A stretch of DNA of 64,000 bases from Thelonectria olida (Eukaryota; Ascomycota; Sordariomycetes; Hypocreales; Nectriaceae), in NCBI GenBank assembly GCA_020736575.1, contig JAGPYM010000010.1:496001-560000 (forward strand). The letters are read 5' to 3'. Position 1 is the first letter of the stretch. Each line of letters begins with the position of its first letter. The notes below the pieces were generated by a model, which was not told the origin of the DNA, searched no databases, and saw only the letters and a list, made by a program, of their open reading frames with translations. Made by a program: the position numbers and the translations under genes. Of this stretch, positions 13,901 to 24,786 are shown piece after piece.

Positions 13901-14240
13901 TGCCATGATTGAGCAACGAGAGAAGGAAATGCTCGAGAATGGTGAATTCGAGAAGCAAAAGAAGAAGGGTGGCAAACGACGAAAGGCCGAGAACACGGCC
14001 AGCCTGGATGACATGTATCACGAAGGTGAGAATTCCAATCCTATTGATGTTGAGATGATGCTAACAGCCACAGGCGAGGGGAACTTTGATGATGGTTCCA
14101 AAGGGCTTTCTGGAACAGCCACGCCAGCCACTCCGGCCGACAGTGACAGCAAGGGTAAAAAGGGCAAAGGAAAAGGGTCCAGCAAACGAGCCAAGACGGC
14201 GAAGCAACGGCTCGCTATTGCAGACGGCATGATGGAGTAG
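7997..14240 (+). CDS. INO80: INO80 chromatin-remodelling ATPase (Snf2 family)
   Basis: Catalytic subunit of the nucleosome-sliding and histone-exchange complex INO80. My model has four exons, 7997-8809, 9207-9494, 9540-14025 and 14074-14240, giving 1,917 residues. The DBINO domain spans about residues 810-950 and ends in a conserved segment containing [15 protein letters not shown]. The ATPase core has motif I DEMGLGKT near 1085, motif II DEAQ near 1195, a large Ino80-type insertion, and motif VI in [10 protein letters not shown] near 1749. The N-terminus is low-complexity, with two polyhistidine tracts. The 45-nt intron 9495-9539 (GTAAGT, GCTAAC, AAG) and the 48-nt intron 14026-14073 (GTGAGA, GCTAAC, CAG) are multiples of three without stop codons, so a plain ORF reads through both. 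Splicing the last one restores the tail [11 protein letters not shown]. The first intron (397 nt) is long for this window and could hide an extra exon. Confidence 0.95.
8084..8598 (+). repeat. CAC/CAT codon-repeat tracts encoding polyhistidine in INO80
   Basis: Two CAC/CAT runs, about 8084-8109 and 8557-8593, encode 8 and about 12 consecutive histidines within the N-terminal low-complexity region of INO80. CAC and CAT are mixed, so these are not pure microsatellites. Confidence 0.85.
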
Positions 14241-14678
14241 ATGTGGCCAAGCGCCGAGTCAACGGCACATGTAATAACAGAAGGATGAGCAGGAGGCCAA
14301 CGGAGTGAAAGGGATTATTTGTATCTTTGCCGATTTGATATTTGAAGGGTTGGAACGGTTTGGTCTGCAAGGCTTGAGCAATTGAGCTATCAGCCTGATG
14401 GGATTGTTAGACAAGGACAACTAAAAGCCAAAAAGACAGGACATTTGGTCTTGGTAGGTGTACTATTATCCATAGACGGGCGATGAGTCTATCGCGAAGC
14501 ATTCTATGTGCTTAGTCTGAGTTGACCATGGCTTATATATTACCCAATAACAACAAGGGGAGACTTGAATCTTTTCATATCCCTTGTACTCTTGTGATTT
14601 GAAGAATTCTCCATCTCGTCGCGTCGTCATCCAACAGGTGAGACCAGTATAGTGCTCGTTCTGTCTGTCCCTCATCAA
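14241..14678. other. INO80 3' region and tRNA 5' flank
   Basis: Contains the INO80 3' UTR and the upstream flank of the first tRNA-Glu gene. I see no coding region. Confidence 0.5.
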
Positions 14679-14772
14679 TCCGGTATGGTGTAGTGGCTAA
14701 CATTTCGCGCTCTCATAACTTGAGAGATCACCTTAATCCGCGGAGCCCAGGGTTCGATTCCCTGTACCGGAG
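14679..14772 (+). tRNA. tRNA-Glu (anticodon CTC), 22-nt intron, copy 1
   Basis: The acceptor stem TCCGGTA pairs perfectly with TACCGGA and is followed by discriminator G. The D arm carries the A box TGGTGTAGTGG and the T arm the B box GGTTCGATTCC. The anticodon stem is TCGCG with CGCGG, and the loop starts CTCTCA, so the anticodon is CTC (reads GAG, Glu). A 22-nt intron (14716-14737) follows position 37, the canonical site. It contains GAGAG, which can pair with the CTCTC of the anticodon loop, as expected for splicing-endonuclease substrates. A T5 run at 14783-14787 is a likely Pol III terminator. The mature length without CCA is 72 nt. Confidence 0.93.
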
Positions 14773-15566
14773 TGAATCTTTATTTTTGTACCTCTAAAGA
14801 GGTGGCGGTGTGTTTCTTTTGCTTGTTTGATTCGTGTTGTTTGCTGCTCTATCATGTATGTATGTAGTTGGCTACCTTGACAGGTCGGTAGTAAGTTGCA
14901 TCATAGTGGCGGAACTGGGAATGTCGAGGGATGTAGCCACCCAATGCCACATCCATTTCCGTAACGATAAATTGATAGCGTGGGCGCATCTCCCGAAGGG
15001 GGGAGGGGGCGCGGGAAAAAGTCTCAGGAGGAGCCAACGGAATATTCCTAACATCCAGCACTCAGAAGTCAGAATGGTAACGAAGTAGTTACTGCGCCAC
15101 TAACAGGAGGCGGCTCGTCTTAGCATGGGTCAAACCTACCTGGCTAAATCGGGCTGAAACGGAAGAGCACATGGGCAAAGGCGACGATTGTTAGAGAATA
15201 AGAACCTGAGTGTGAATATCGTGATCCGTAGGTGATTTGCGGGCCATCGCTTGAGCAAAACCAACTTATGAGTCATCCCTCTCTTAACTCAAACACTCTA
15301 TCTTGACTTGCCTAGCCGCTGTTAATATCGGGTATTGTGTAGAACGATGACCTAGAGTCTCACTGGCCAACAGTGACACGAGAACTCCTCAGTCGCAACA
15401 CAACCCCACCACTAAAGACTCATCCAAAACGTGTAGAGAGCCAACAGAAAGGAAGCTCTGGTCGTGATAGTGGTTGGTTGGTTGGTTGACAGCCTCGTTT
15501 CATTCTGGAATCACGAACTGGCAAAAATAGATCCTGACATGCTCGACATGTCAAAAAGAGAACGAA
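14773..15566. other. Intergenic between tRNA copies 1 and 2
   Basis: No coding region is supported. A short (GGTT)4 tract lies at about 15472-15488. Confidence 0.5.
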
Positions 15567-15658
15567 CTCCGGTACAGGGAATCGAACCCTGGGCTCCGCG
15601 GATCAAATGATCTCTCAGTAATGAGAGCGCGAAATGTTAGCCACTACACCATACCGGA
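15567..15658 (-). tRNA. tRNA-Glu (anticodon CTC), 20-nt intron, copy 2
   Basis: Read on the minus strand, the mature exons are identical to copy 1, with the same acceptor stem, A box, B box and CTC anticodon. The intron is 20 nt (15602-15621) with a different sequence, but it keeps the GAGAG that can pair with the anticodon. An A5 run at 15553-15557 (T5 on the tRNA strand) is the likely terminator. Confidence 0.93.
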
Positions 15659-16152
15659 TGTTGTTGATTTCCAGGGCCGAGGAGGGCGCCTAAGAAAATG
15701 GAGTGGCCTGGTGTGTGTGCTTGATTGCCACAAACGCGTGGAGTTGCGCATCAAGACAGGAGGCAAAGAGTTGTCGAGTCAGCGAATGAATGCTCTTGGC
15801 GGAGGGAGGGAACAAAGCAGGGAACTCGATTAATACCGACCAATCAGAGATCCAGAGTGCGCCGTCGTCATCTTTTAGATACCGGAGTGAAAGCAGCGAG
15901 ATGTTGGCGGTTCTGTGAAGGGACAGCAACGTGGTCTCTTGACGAATGGACATGTTGAAACCCAGTAACACTGGAAGCCAAGAGACACGGCATGTTCAAT
16001 GCTTGATATCCTCGCCGTGACGTCATCAGTAAGTCGTCATCGTCGTTGTCAGGGGTTAGTTGTTGTGCGCGTTCGTAGCTGGCAAAAAGACGACACGTAC
16101 TTACTACGTAGGGGGCGAGAGCGAGGTGGGTGAGGGACCAAAAAGAAAACGA
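15659..16152. other. Intergenic between tRNA copies 2 and 3
   Basis: No coding region is supported. The short open frames here lack domains and splice-consistent extensions. Confidence 0.5.
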
Positions 16153-16246
16153 CTCCGGTACAGGGAATCGAACCCTGGGCTCCGCGGATTAAGGTGATCT
16201 CTCAAGTTATGAGAGCGCGAAATGTTAGCCACTACACCATACCGGA
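16153..16246 (-). tRNA. tRNA-Glu (anticodon CTC), 22-nt intron, copy 3
   Basis: Minus strand, 94 nt. It is the exact reverse complement of copy 1, including the 22-nt intron (16188-16209), so copies 1 and 3 form an inverted repeat about 1.4 kb apart. An A5 run just left of the gene (16140-16144) gives the Pol III terminator on the tRNA strand. Confidence 0.93.
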
Positions 16247-17091
16247 TTGTGATTGGCTGTTGTTGATTGGGCGGCTGCTATTGGGCACCTTGCAGCCTAT
16301 CCAGAGACAATTGGAAGAGATGTAATTGAGGAGACTCACCTTGATACTCGAAGTGATAGCTCGCGTTGAGCCTTGAGACTCAAGTAATATAGTTGGACCT
16401 TGTTGACGCTGGAAAACGCCTGGGGCAACCTTAAAATCTGGTACACTGACTGCTAATAATTCTGGGATCCATCGCTTCCATCATTTCTGAGCCTGGAATG
16501 ACGGGATTTACTCCTGATTTATGAGGTTGACTCAACTAATACCATCTTGGCAGTTTACACGACGCTCAACTGCCATGATCGTAAGCGGGGTGTCACTTGC
16601 AACCCAGAGTTGTCAAGTGCTGACCAAAACATCAGCGGACTTTTAGGCCATCCCCGGTCGCCGTCGGACTCGCACTCGCAGTTCGCACTAGGCGTCAGGA
16701 ATGCGGCCTTCGATTATTCCGTGCGCGTACTCAGGGGCTTGTCGTGTGGGCCTTGGGCAATCAAGAGTGCGACCAGCCCGAGTTTACGAAGGATCCTCGA
16801 TGGTGACTACGTGCCAGGCAGGAGAGCCACTCTGTGGCCCGGAAAGAAGCCAATCATGGAAAAGATGGCGGCGACTAGCGAATCCTTTGGACATTTGGCG
16901 GTGCCGGGGCCGGGCTGTGCGGCCATGGGGGGTGGGACGGACGCCCGCGGGGGCCGTTCGGCAGGTCCTTTAATAGCTGTACGAAATACGATCATATTAC
17001 CTGATATAAAGGCGAAGGGAATATTCGTTGGTGTGCAGCTATTCAGACATTGTCAGTCAATTGGATTCGCGCAGCAGGTCAACCAGCCATC
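16247..17091. other. Intergenic and promoter of the acetyltransferase gene
   Basis: An open frame of 211 codons (16547-17182) crosses the acetyltransferase start and first intron. It has no recognisable domain and is most likely chance. Otherwise I see only promoter sequence. Confidence 0.5.
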
Positions 17092-18639
17092 ATGTCCAAG
17101 TCAACGTCAAAGGGCGCAAAGCCGCAAATCCTTCGAAAGATGGGCCAATTGTAAGACTTCTAACTATTCGTCAGATGCCTGACTAACAAGTGTAGCGAGT
17201 CTTTTCAAACCTCATTTTACGTCATGGAGCTGTATTGCGGCACAATGATTGCCTGTCGCTACAGCATCCCCGAGCATCTTCGAGACCCAAGCACCCACAG
17301 CAAGCTCGTCGACACGCTGGAGCGTGCAGTTGCCGATACCATCAGCCAGCATCCTCTTCTCCAAGTTGGCATGGTCAAGGAAAAGTCAAAACGCCCAGCT
17401 TGGGCTAAAATCGACAGTATCGACCTCGCACAGCACATCGAATGGCGAGCCGTTGAAGGTGTAGAGAAATACGGAGGAATTCGTAAGGATGTCATTGTTC
17501 GGCAGCTTGACACCAGGTTCGAGAGCCTTGCGACTCGACCTGGATGGCGCTTGGTGGTTCTAAAGCTCGAGTACGACAACACGCTCGAGGTTATGTTTAC
17601 ATGGAACCACTGCAACACGGACGGAACGGGGGGCAAGATCTTTCACCAGACCCTACTAGAATCTCTCAACAACCTCAAGGAGAAGCCTGATGGCCCGTCA
17701 CTCGAGAACCATATTTGGAAAACTACAGTGTCAGCCCAGACCATGATGCCGCCGCAAAACGTCATTGCCAAATACAAACTGACCCCAGGATACACGGCCA
17801 CCACCATCTGGAAGGAACTGAAACCTCCCGTGTTTGCAGGAAAGGCGGAGTTTGCGTCTTGGGGACCGTTCAAACTGACGCCGCGGGAGACGCAAATCAG
17901 AACTCTAAGCATTGACAACGACACGCTCCAAAAGGTTCTTGCGGTCTGCAGAAGCCACAAGACGACTCTGACGGGTCTTTTGCACGGCATCGCCTTCGTG
18001 TCTCTGGCGCCGCAGCTTCCGGAAGACCAGGTGGCGGCCATGATGGGGGGAACGCCTCTCAACCTGAGGCGCTTTATCAAGGCTAACCCGCCGGCGTACC
18101 CGTGGCTCGAGCCGAACAAGATTGTCGGAAATTTCGTGACCAAGATGGACCACGAGTTCGACAAGACGCTGGTCGTGAAGGTGCGAGATGCGGCGCGAGG
18201 GGCTGGTACCGAAGCAGAGCGCTTCTCTGCTCTCGAGGGTGAGGTGTGGTCCACCGCCGTGACTGTTCGAAGAGAACTCCAGGATAAGCTCGACCTCGGG
18301 CTCAAGAACGACGCGGTTGGGTTGATGGCGGTGGTGGGCGACTGGCAAAAGTACCAAAAGGACCAGATGAAGAAGCCCAGGCACGGATCGTGGATGGTGA
18401 CCAACGTGGGAGTCATCGATGGGCAGCCCAAGGGCACGAGCAACGGGTGGTCGATCCAGGGCAGCAGCTTTTCGCTCAGCGCGAATGTGTTGGCGTCCAT
18501 GTTTTCGATTAGCACAGTTGCGGTGAAGGGGGGTGATTTGGCTGTTGATGTGAGCTGGCAGGATCATATTGTTGATGCTGGTGTTGGCGAGCGGCTGAGT
18601 GTTGATTTGAAGAGCTGGTTGAACCATATCGGGTCGTAG
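17092..18639 (+). CDS. Alcohol acetyltransferase (AATase)-family O-acyltransferase
   Basis: Two exons, 17092-17150 and 17196-18639, give 500 residues. The 45-nt intron has GTAAGA, GACTAAC and TGTAG. The first exon encodes MSKSTSKGAKPQ; across the junction the protein reads GQFESFQTSFYVMELYCG, the usual N-terminal region of this family. The acyltransferase motif HxxxD is present as HCNTDG, near residue 140. The two-lobed CoA-dependent fold is related to BAHD and condensation domains, and family members acetylate alcohols or secondary metabolites with acetyl-CoA. There is no signal peptide or membrane span. The substrate cannot be read from sequence, and no polyketide or peptide synthase lies nearby to suggest one. 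Neighbouring genes look unrelated, so it may be a stand-alone detoxifying or ester-forming enzyme. Confidence 0.8.
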
Positions 18640-19471
18640 GAGGGCTTGGTTAAGGTATGGAACAAGATTTGTATTTGTATAGGGGGCGGAACAGAGCGAA
18701 TGTAGCAAGTAGTATTTATTAATTAACTAATCGATTGCTGAACAGAGGACGGATGAACACTCTTTAACTGTGGTATGGTTATACTTGTGCATAATGATTT
18801 GACCGTGCACTGGGTTCGAGATCGATCAGCGAGTGAAGATGAGGGGAGCTGAGCTCTGTTTGATGGAGTGATATACCATGGCAGTTATTGCAGCTAGATG
18901 AGCTGCTGCGGTATTCCCGTACCTGCGTAGCATTAACCAGACCAGCCGATTTGAGCCTGAATGCAAGTTTCCCAACCTCGTTACAAGTCCAGGGGAAGCG
19001 AGGTGTGGTGTCTCGCTTGTTAGTGTGCGGAGGAACACAGCCCCCCTAACAACACCACGTCGCCCAGCACACTTGCGTTTGCCCAGAGAAACTAATCGCC
19101 CCATGGTTCGTTGTGTAATTTAAGCTTAATTCTCTCGACTCTCCGTCATATAATTCATCGAACTGGCAAGAAAACCAGCCCGAGACTGATCAATGGGCCT
19201 GCACAAGCAACAGCAGAAGCACCGCTCCCAAACAAATACATGGACAAGACCCAATTCCCCCTGTCGTCTGCACCTGAAGCTCTCAAGCCACTGACGTGTG
19301 ACGATCTGGCCGAGCTGTCTCGCACTAATGACGGTCTAGAACCTTGTGACGGCGCCAATACAACCATGCTGCGCGTCGTCATTTCTCTTCACCTCCTCAC
19401 CTCCGTCACTCGAGCTTCCCATCTTCTCCCTCTTCGATATATCCTCTCATCACTGGTACTTGCCCGCCAAA
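18640..19471. other. Intergenic and promoter of the Ca2+/H+ exchanger gene
   Basis: No separate gene is supported. Open frames upstream of 19472 continue in frame into the exchanger but lack a plausible membrane-protein N-terminus. They look like leader sequence. Confidence 0.5.
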
Positions 19472-21050
19472 ATGTCCCACAGCAACGGCCACTCCGGCGT
19501 CAATGGAGATGGGCGAGACAACAGCGAAACCACGCCGCTCCTCCCAACCTCGCTCCAACCGCACATCGCACACGAGGGCGAGAGCGGAAGAAGCGGCTTC
19601 CACCCGCGCCATTTCCTGTACGTCCTCTGGCGCAGCTCCTGCACCGCGTCCATGCTGGTCAACGTTCTCTGGCCGGTTGTCCTCGTAGCTTTCATCCTGC
19701 AGTTCTTCCCCGGCCTGCATCTTTGGAAGTTTGCGACCGCCTACATTGCCGTCATCCCCTCGGCCAATCTGCTGGGCTTTGCTGGCCAGGAGTTTGCGAG
19801 GAAGATGCCCAAGGTGGTGGGCATCTTGATCGAGACGACGTTTGGCTCCATCATTGAGATCATCCTCTTCATCGTCTTGATTGCCAAGCACGAGCCTGGC
19901 GAGGCGGAAGGAAACGGCGACGAGGGAAACCTGATCCCCATCATTCAAGCGGCGATCCTCGGCAGCATCTTGACCAATTTGCTGCTCTGTCTCGGACTGT
20001 GCTTCTTCTTTGGCGGCCTGCGCCAGGCCACGCAAAAGTTTCACTCAATTGTGTCCGAGGTTGGCACCGGTCTCCTGCTCGTGGCTGCGTTTGGCCTTCT
20101 CATTCCCAGTGCCTTCTACTCAGCCCTCAAGCAAGAGACGGTTCCCGACATTGGACACCGACTCCGCATTCTCCACGAGAGCTTCACCGAGGGGAAGTTG
20201 CAGGACGATGTCTTGCGCATCAGCCAGGCCACCTCGATTGCCCTGATTGTGGCTTTTGCCATGTACATTTGGTTCCAGGCGAGCAGCCAGCACAGCATCT
20301 TTGACGAGGTGATTGAGATGGACGAGCACCAAGACGCCGACCGGGAGGCGGACATGGAGAAGCCCAAGTTCACCATGACGGAGACGTTTATTGCCATCAT
20401 CATCTCTCTCGTCTGTGTGACGCTTCTGTTGATCTTCCTCGTCGAGAAGATTGAGCACGTCGTCGAGGCCGGCATTCCCGATCAGTTCTTGGGCTTGATT
20501 CTGCTGCCGTTTGTGGAAAAGGCCGCTGAGCATCTGACTGCAATCGACGAGGCTTGGGGTAAGTATCGCGCGCTGCTCTTGAAGGGTGTATGCTGACTTT
20601 GGACTGTTTTAGATGGAGTCATTAATGTTGCACTGTATCACTGCCTTGGACCGTCGATCCAGACTGCTCTCTTCAACGGGCCGCTGGTGGTTCTCATCGC
20701 CTGGGCCATTGGCAAGCCCATGGACCTCAACTTTGAGATTTTCATGATTTGCCTCTTGGTCCTGTCGATTCTCGTCGTGGGCAACTTTCTTCGCGATGGA
20801 GAGTCGAACTGGCTGGAGGGAGCATTGTTGGTGGTATGTTTATCGCTTTGGTCGTTTGTTTTGTGTCTATGTTGCTAACCATGGATAGGTCATCTATGTT
20901 ATTATCGCCATCGCGTGCTGGTACTATCCGAACCCTGATGTCGCTACGTCGAATGGACTGGAGGGTTCTGAGCTTGTCAATGTGACGATGAGTGTCGACA
21001 CGGTCAAGCAGTTGCAGAAACTCTTGGCTTCTGCACAGCTGGGCCAGTAG
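19472..21050 (+). CDS. Vacuolar-type Ca2+/H+ exchanger (CAX/VCX1 family)
   Basis: Three exons, 19472-20558, 20613-20833 and 20889-21050, give 489 residues. Introns are 54 and 55 nt with GTAAGT and GTATGT donors. After a polar N-terminus (MSHSNGHSG) the protein has about eleven hydrophobic segments. The CAX repeat signatures appear as ETTFGSIIEI in the first half and PFVEKAAEHLTAI in the second; their acidic residues bind the cation. An acidic loop (EVIEMDEHQDADREADME) separates the halves, as in fungal Vcx1 proteins. These antiporters move Ca2+ (and Mn2+) into the vacuole using the proton gradient. I chose the ATG at 19472 (CAAAATGTC) over an in-frame ATG 42 codons upstream because the latter adds a non-conserved tail. 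The symbol is left blank because filamentous fungi carry several VCX1 paralogues. Confidence 0.88.
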
Positions 21051-21323
21051 ATTATGTCGACCACAGACGTGACCAGACGAGAATGTAGGTGAAGCGCGAA
21101 TGCTTCGTCTTGAGGCTGTTTGGAGGCGATTGTGGAGCGAGCTGAGGGGAAAAGAACCGTGGTCAATGATGCGATGAGCTGTCAGTGTGCGCGTTGGGCT
21201 TGTTGATTCCGTTCTTGAGAGAGTGCCTTGCAATTGCAGTTACATTATGAGCGACGCCAGTTGAATACGAGTTCTCGATGAATGACACCTATTGCTTCCT
21301 AAAAGACATATGACCGATCCCAT

Positions 21324-22527
21324 TCAAGCCTCCTCTCGAGTATCCCTGTACATGTAGTGCACAAACTTCTCGGGCATGTAATGACCAGCAATCTGCGTCG
21401 TGGCCATAAAGTTCCGGACCTCCTTCTCATCCTCGTCCGTCAGATGCACGTCGAGAGAGGCCCAGTTCTCCTCCAAGTACTTCATCTTCTTGGTGCCAGG
21501 GATCGGAATCACATCGCTGCCCTGCTTCATCAGCCACACGAGCGACAGCTGGGCCAGCGTGCAACCCTTCTTGTCCGCCAGGGCCTTGAACTTGCCGACG
21601 AGCTTGACGTTTTCCTCGAGGTTCTCGCCCTGGAAACGAGGCATGAACTTGGGGCGCACATCTTTGTCGTCGCTGGTGTTGGTACCCTCGGCAAAGGCTG
21701 AGGTGAAGATACCTCGCCCGAGGGGGGTGGCGGCGACGAGGGCGACGCCGAGCTCGCGGCACGTGTCGAGGAGATTGGTGCCGTTGGCGTTCTCGGCGTC
21801 GAGGACGAAAGGCGAGTATTCGACCTGGACGCAGGCGACGCGGGCAATCTTGACGGCTCGACGGAGGGTGGCCGACGAGACGGCTGAGAGGCCGATGTGC
21901 TTGATCTTTCCCTCGCTGAAGTAGTGGTCAGAATTTGTTGCATAAATTTGGTTTGCCTGAGAACTTACGCCTGAAGCTCAGCCAAAGCTCTCATCGTCTC
22001 CTCAATGGGCGTCTCGGGGTTGGCATGATGCATGTAATCTGTGCCAGTTAGCATTGGCTCAGAGGTTCCTGTAACGAGAAGAGGTGCTTACAAAGGTCGA
22101 TATACTCGGTGTCCAAAATTCTCAGACTCTCGGCACAAGCATTCTTGCAGAATTCGGCAGAGCTGTTGACCTCCAAGGTCTTGCTGCCCTTGACGAAGCC
22201 GAACTTGCTTGCGAGGAAGATTTCGGAGCGCTTCCCAGTGCGCTTGAACCACTTGCCGACAAGTTCCTCGCTGTCACCGTACAAACTGCGTGTGCAATCA
22301 GCATGCCGGTACCAAGTTATTGCGCGACGAGAATGGGCGACTTACTCGGAGCTGTCCCAGAACGTGGACCCGAGCTCGTAGGCACGGTCGAGGATGGCGA
22401 ATCGTTCCTCGTCGCCGGGGACCGCACCGTACGTGGTGTAGGACAAGCCCATGAGACCAAAGCCTAAGACAGGGACACTTGGGCCATTCTCGCCCAGAGT
22501 GGTGTGAGGAACAGGCTTGGAAGGCAT
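21324..22527 (-). CDS. Aldo-keto reductase
   Basis: Four exons on the minus strand, 22527-22346, 22285-22092, 22038-21969 and 21915-21324, give 345 residues. All donors are GTAAG-type and the introns are 53-60 nt. The NADPH-dependent TIM-barrel catalytic tetrad is visible: Asp and Tyr in DSSDLYGDSEE, Lys in FLASKFG and His in YYMHHANPETP. The N-terminal GFGLMGLS is typical of the AKR8/AKR13-type group (pyridoxal reductase and YakC-like enzymes). The C-terminal IPIPGTKK segment binds the cofactor phosphate. It probably reduces aldehydes or ketones in the cytosol; the substrate is unknown. It is divergent from the DUF829 gene at 23880, with 1.35 kb between them. Confidence 0.9.
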
Positions 22528-23879
22528 GTTGAGAAATGTATAAGGCGAGTCTTGGTAAAGTTAAGCGATCGTGTATAAGCGAAGAGTTGAAGACCAAGTC
22601 GTTGATGTCTGGATGAACTTGAGCATTGGGAGGAGATGGAGAGGGTTTATATCTTGCCAAAGCCTTCATATAAATCTCCAAACGGGCTCCCTAGTCGTCC
22701 CTATGTCCGCCATTTGCTCAACTTTGCCGTAAACTCCGTGGACCAGCATTTCATGAAGCTGCTGTCGACGTCCCAAAGGAGCATCACGATGTGCAACGGA
22801 CCAATCAGAGCGCAGAGTTTCCGAACAGGCAAATAACGTCGTGGTGTCGGGAATAAGGGGCTTGGGAACTTGAGATCCCAGCTGCAAGCCTCGTCGACTT
22901 GGCGAGCTGGGCCAAGCTGAGTTAGGTGGAGCTGACACTCAGGACTGACCATTCACAAGGCAGAGTTTCCGACCAGACGAATCGTTGAAGAAGGGCAGTG
23001 TTGCAGCGCGCTCTGCAATCAATTTGGATCGGCCGTGCCGGGCTCTCATTCCGTGGTCTTAGTCAAGGCCAACGATGGATGCCGAACTCACAAGTTGAGT
23101 CACTCGGTGTCTTTTGGACGTAAATTACATGCAGATATGCTCGCTGTTACCATTCTTGGTCACAGTTTGTAAAGATTATGAGTGAACAAGACGCCTGAGC
23201 TGCCAACTCATACGACGCAACCTAGCAACCTGCGTAATGTCCATAGAAGCCACAGCGTCTGCGACCGAAGCCAGGCACAGGGATTTAGCGCTGACAGCCC
23301 GCGTATCGGTCCTCTAACCAGGCGTGGCCTAGAGATGTGGCTCTGATGGATGAGTTAGTCTCTGGGTCCCTTCGATTCATTCATCTTTGATGAAAGCGGT
23401 ATAAAGTCCGATCAGATAACTCAGGGATTTCCCCTACAAAGAAAACGTTGAATCGGACATTGCCCCCAGGCAGTATTCTGATTGATGGCTCAAACGCGTC
23501 TTCTATTCGTATAACACGTATCTGGATGCCTGGCCTGCACTCCTGAGATCTGACATGGCCACCCATGAGGCAGCCAGCACACTTACGATTTAATTAAGCC
23601 ACTTAAGCTGTAAAACTCCGTTGGACTTTTACAAGGCGCCACTTGACTAATGATCCAGAGCCTCGGCACAGCGTCCAGAACTCCACTAGAAGCTCAGGAA
23701 ACGCCGATTGTTGGGATCTCAACGTCAGCGACACCATGTAAACGACGGGTGTGCGGCTCACGTAAGAAGTCCCCTGAATTCTTGTTAGTCCTATCGTAGT
23801 TCCTTTATAAACCTCCATCAGACCCCAGAAGGTCCATAACTTTAACTGCATCGCGTGCGAACCCATCAAAGCCAACATC
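22528..23879. other. Intergenic between two divergent genes
   Basis: About 1.35 kb without a supported gene, lying between the start of the aldo-keto reductase (minus) and the start of the DUF829 gene (plus). It presumably holds both promoters. I recognise no specific site. Confidence 0.5.
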
Positions 23880-24734
23880 ATGCCCAAAGCACCTCTCATC
23901 CCCGGCTTCGTCTCCCTCTCAGACCAGGTCCTCGTCAGGGAGGATCCCGACGACTCCAAACGCCCTTCGGGTCATCCGCACGCCATCCTCATCTTCGGCT
24001 GGGGCGACTGCCAGCCCAAACACGTCGCCAAGTATGCAGACGGCTACAACCAGCTCTTCCCGCACTCCAAGCAAGTCGTCGTCCTCGCCCCCATCTCAAA
24101 GGCGTTCTTCTCCGACCTGCAGAAGCGGACAGACAGCATGAGGCCGGTCCTCAAGTTTGTCGACTCGCTGCAGACGGCTGACGGGAGCGACCCTCTCATC
24201 CTGGCCCATGCCATGTCCAACACGGGCGGCACAAACTACGCGGCCACGCTCAATGGGTTCCGGGAAAAGCACAACAAGCCCATGCCGCACCGGCTCCTGG
24301 CGCTCGACTCGACGCCCGGAAGCCCTTACATGACGTGGGAGAACCTGAAGCGATGGTCGTGGGCCATGACGGTAGGCACCGCCGCCTACTTCCCCTGGCC
24401 ATCGTTCGTCACGCAGTCCATCTGGGGCGCCACGCTGCTGCTGAACCTCGCCGTCGAAAAGGCGCTCGGGAGAGAAGCCGCGTCCGTCTTTAGCATCAAG
24501 GCCATTGACGACACGACCTACGAGACCAAGGAGGCAAGACGCTTGTACCTCTACAGCAAGGAGGACGACTTGATCCCATATCAAGACATCGAGGCGTATT
24601 GCGCAGAGGCAACGGAAAAGGGGTGGGCAACTGATGCCGAGCTGTTTGAGGGGACTGGCCACGTTGGACACATGCGAGCGTTTCCGGAAAAGTACTGGAC
24701 GGCCATAGAGGAATCATGGCGTCGAGCCATGTGA
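23880..24734 (+). CDS. TMEM53/PaxU-type DUF829 protein, alpha/beta-hydrolase-like
   Basis: Single exon of 284 residues. The family pattern is clear: HAILIFGWGDCQPKH near the N-terminus (first strand and turn), a nucleophile-elbow-like AHAMSNTGG near residue 110, and a late strand RRLYLYSKEDDLIPY followed by FEGTGHVGHMRAFPEKY, where Asp and His would complete a catalytic triad. In fungi the family includes PaxU, found in an indole-diterpene cluster, and many stand-alone proteins related to animal TMEM53. No biochemical function is established for this group. A hydrophobic stretch around residues 155-190 could associate with membrane. No biosynthetic genes surround it, so a cluster role is not suggested. 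The start ATG (AACATCATGCCC) is the first in frame and fits the conserved N-terminus. Confidence 0.85.
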   Translation: MPKAPLIPGFVSLSDQVLVREDPDDSKRPSGHPHAILIFGWGDCQPKHVAKYADGYNQLFPHSKQVVVLAPISKAFFSDLQKRTDSMRPVLKFVDSLQTADGSDPLILAHAMSNTGGTNYAATLNGFREKHNKPMPHRLLALDSTPGSPYMTWENLKRWSWAMTVGTAAYFPWPSFVTQSIWGATLLLNLAVEKALGREAASVFSIKAIDDTTYETKEARRLYLYSKEDDLIPYQDIEAYCAEATEKGWATDAELFEGTGHVGHMRAFPEKYWTAIEESWRRAM

Positions 24735-24786
24735 TGAATTGATGCTCCTAGATGAATACTTAATAGAAAGCTAATATACCATTCGT

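Noticed and set aside
16547..17182. 211-codon frame upstream of and overlapping the acetyltransferase start
   Set aside because: It overlaps the better-supported first exon and intron, and has no recognisable motif.
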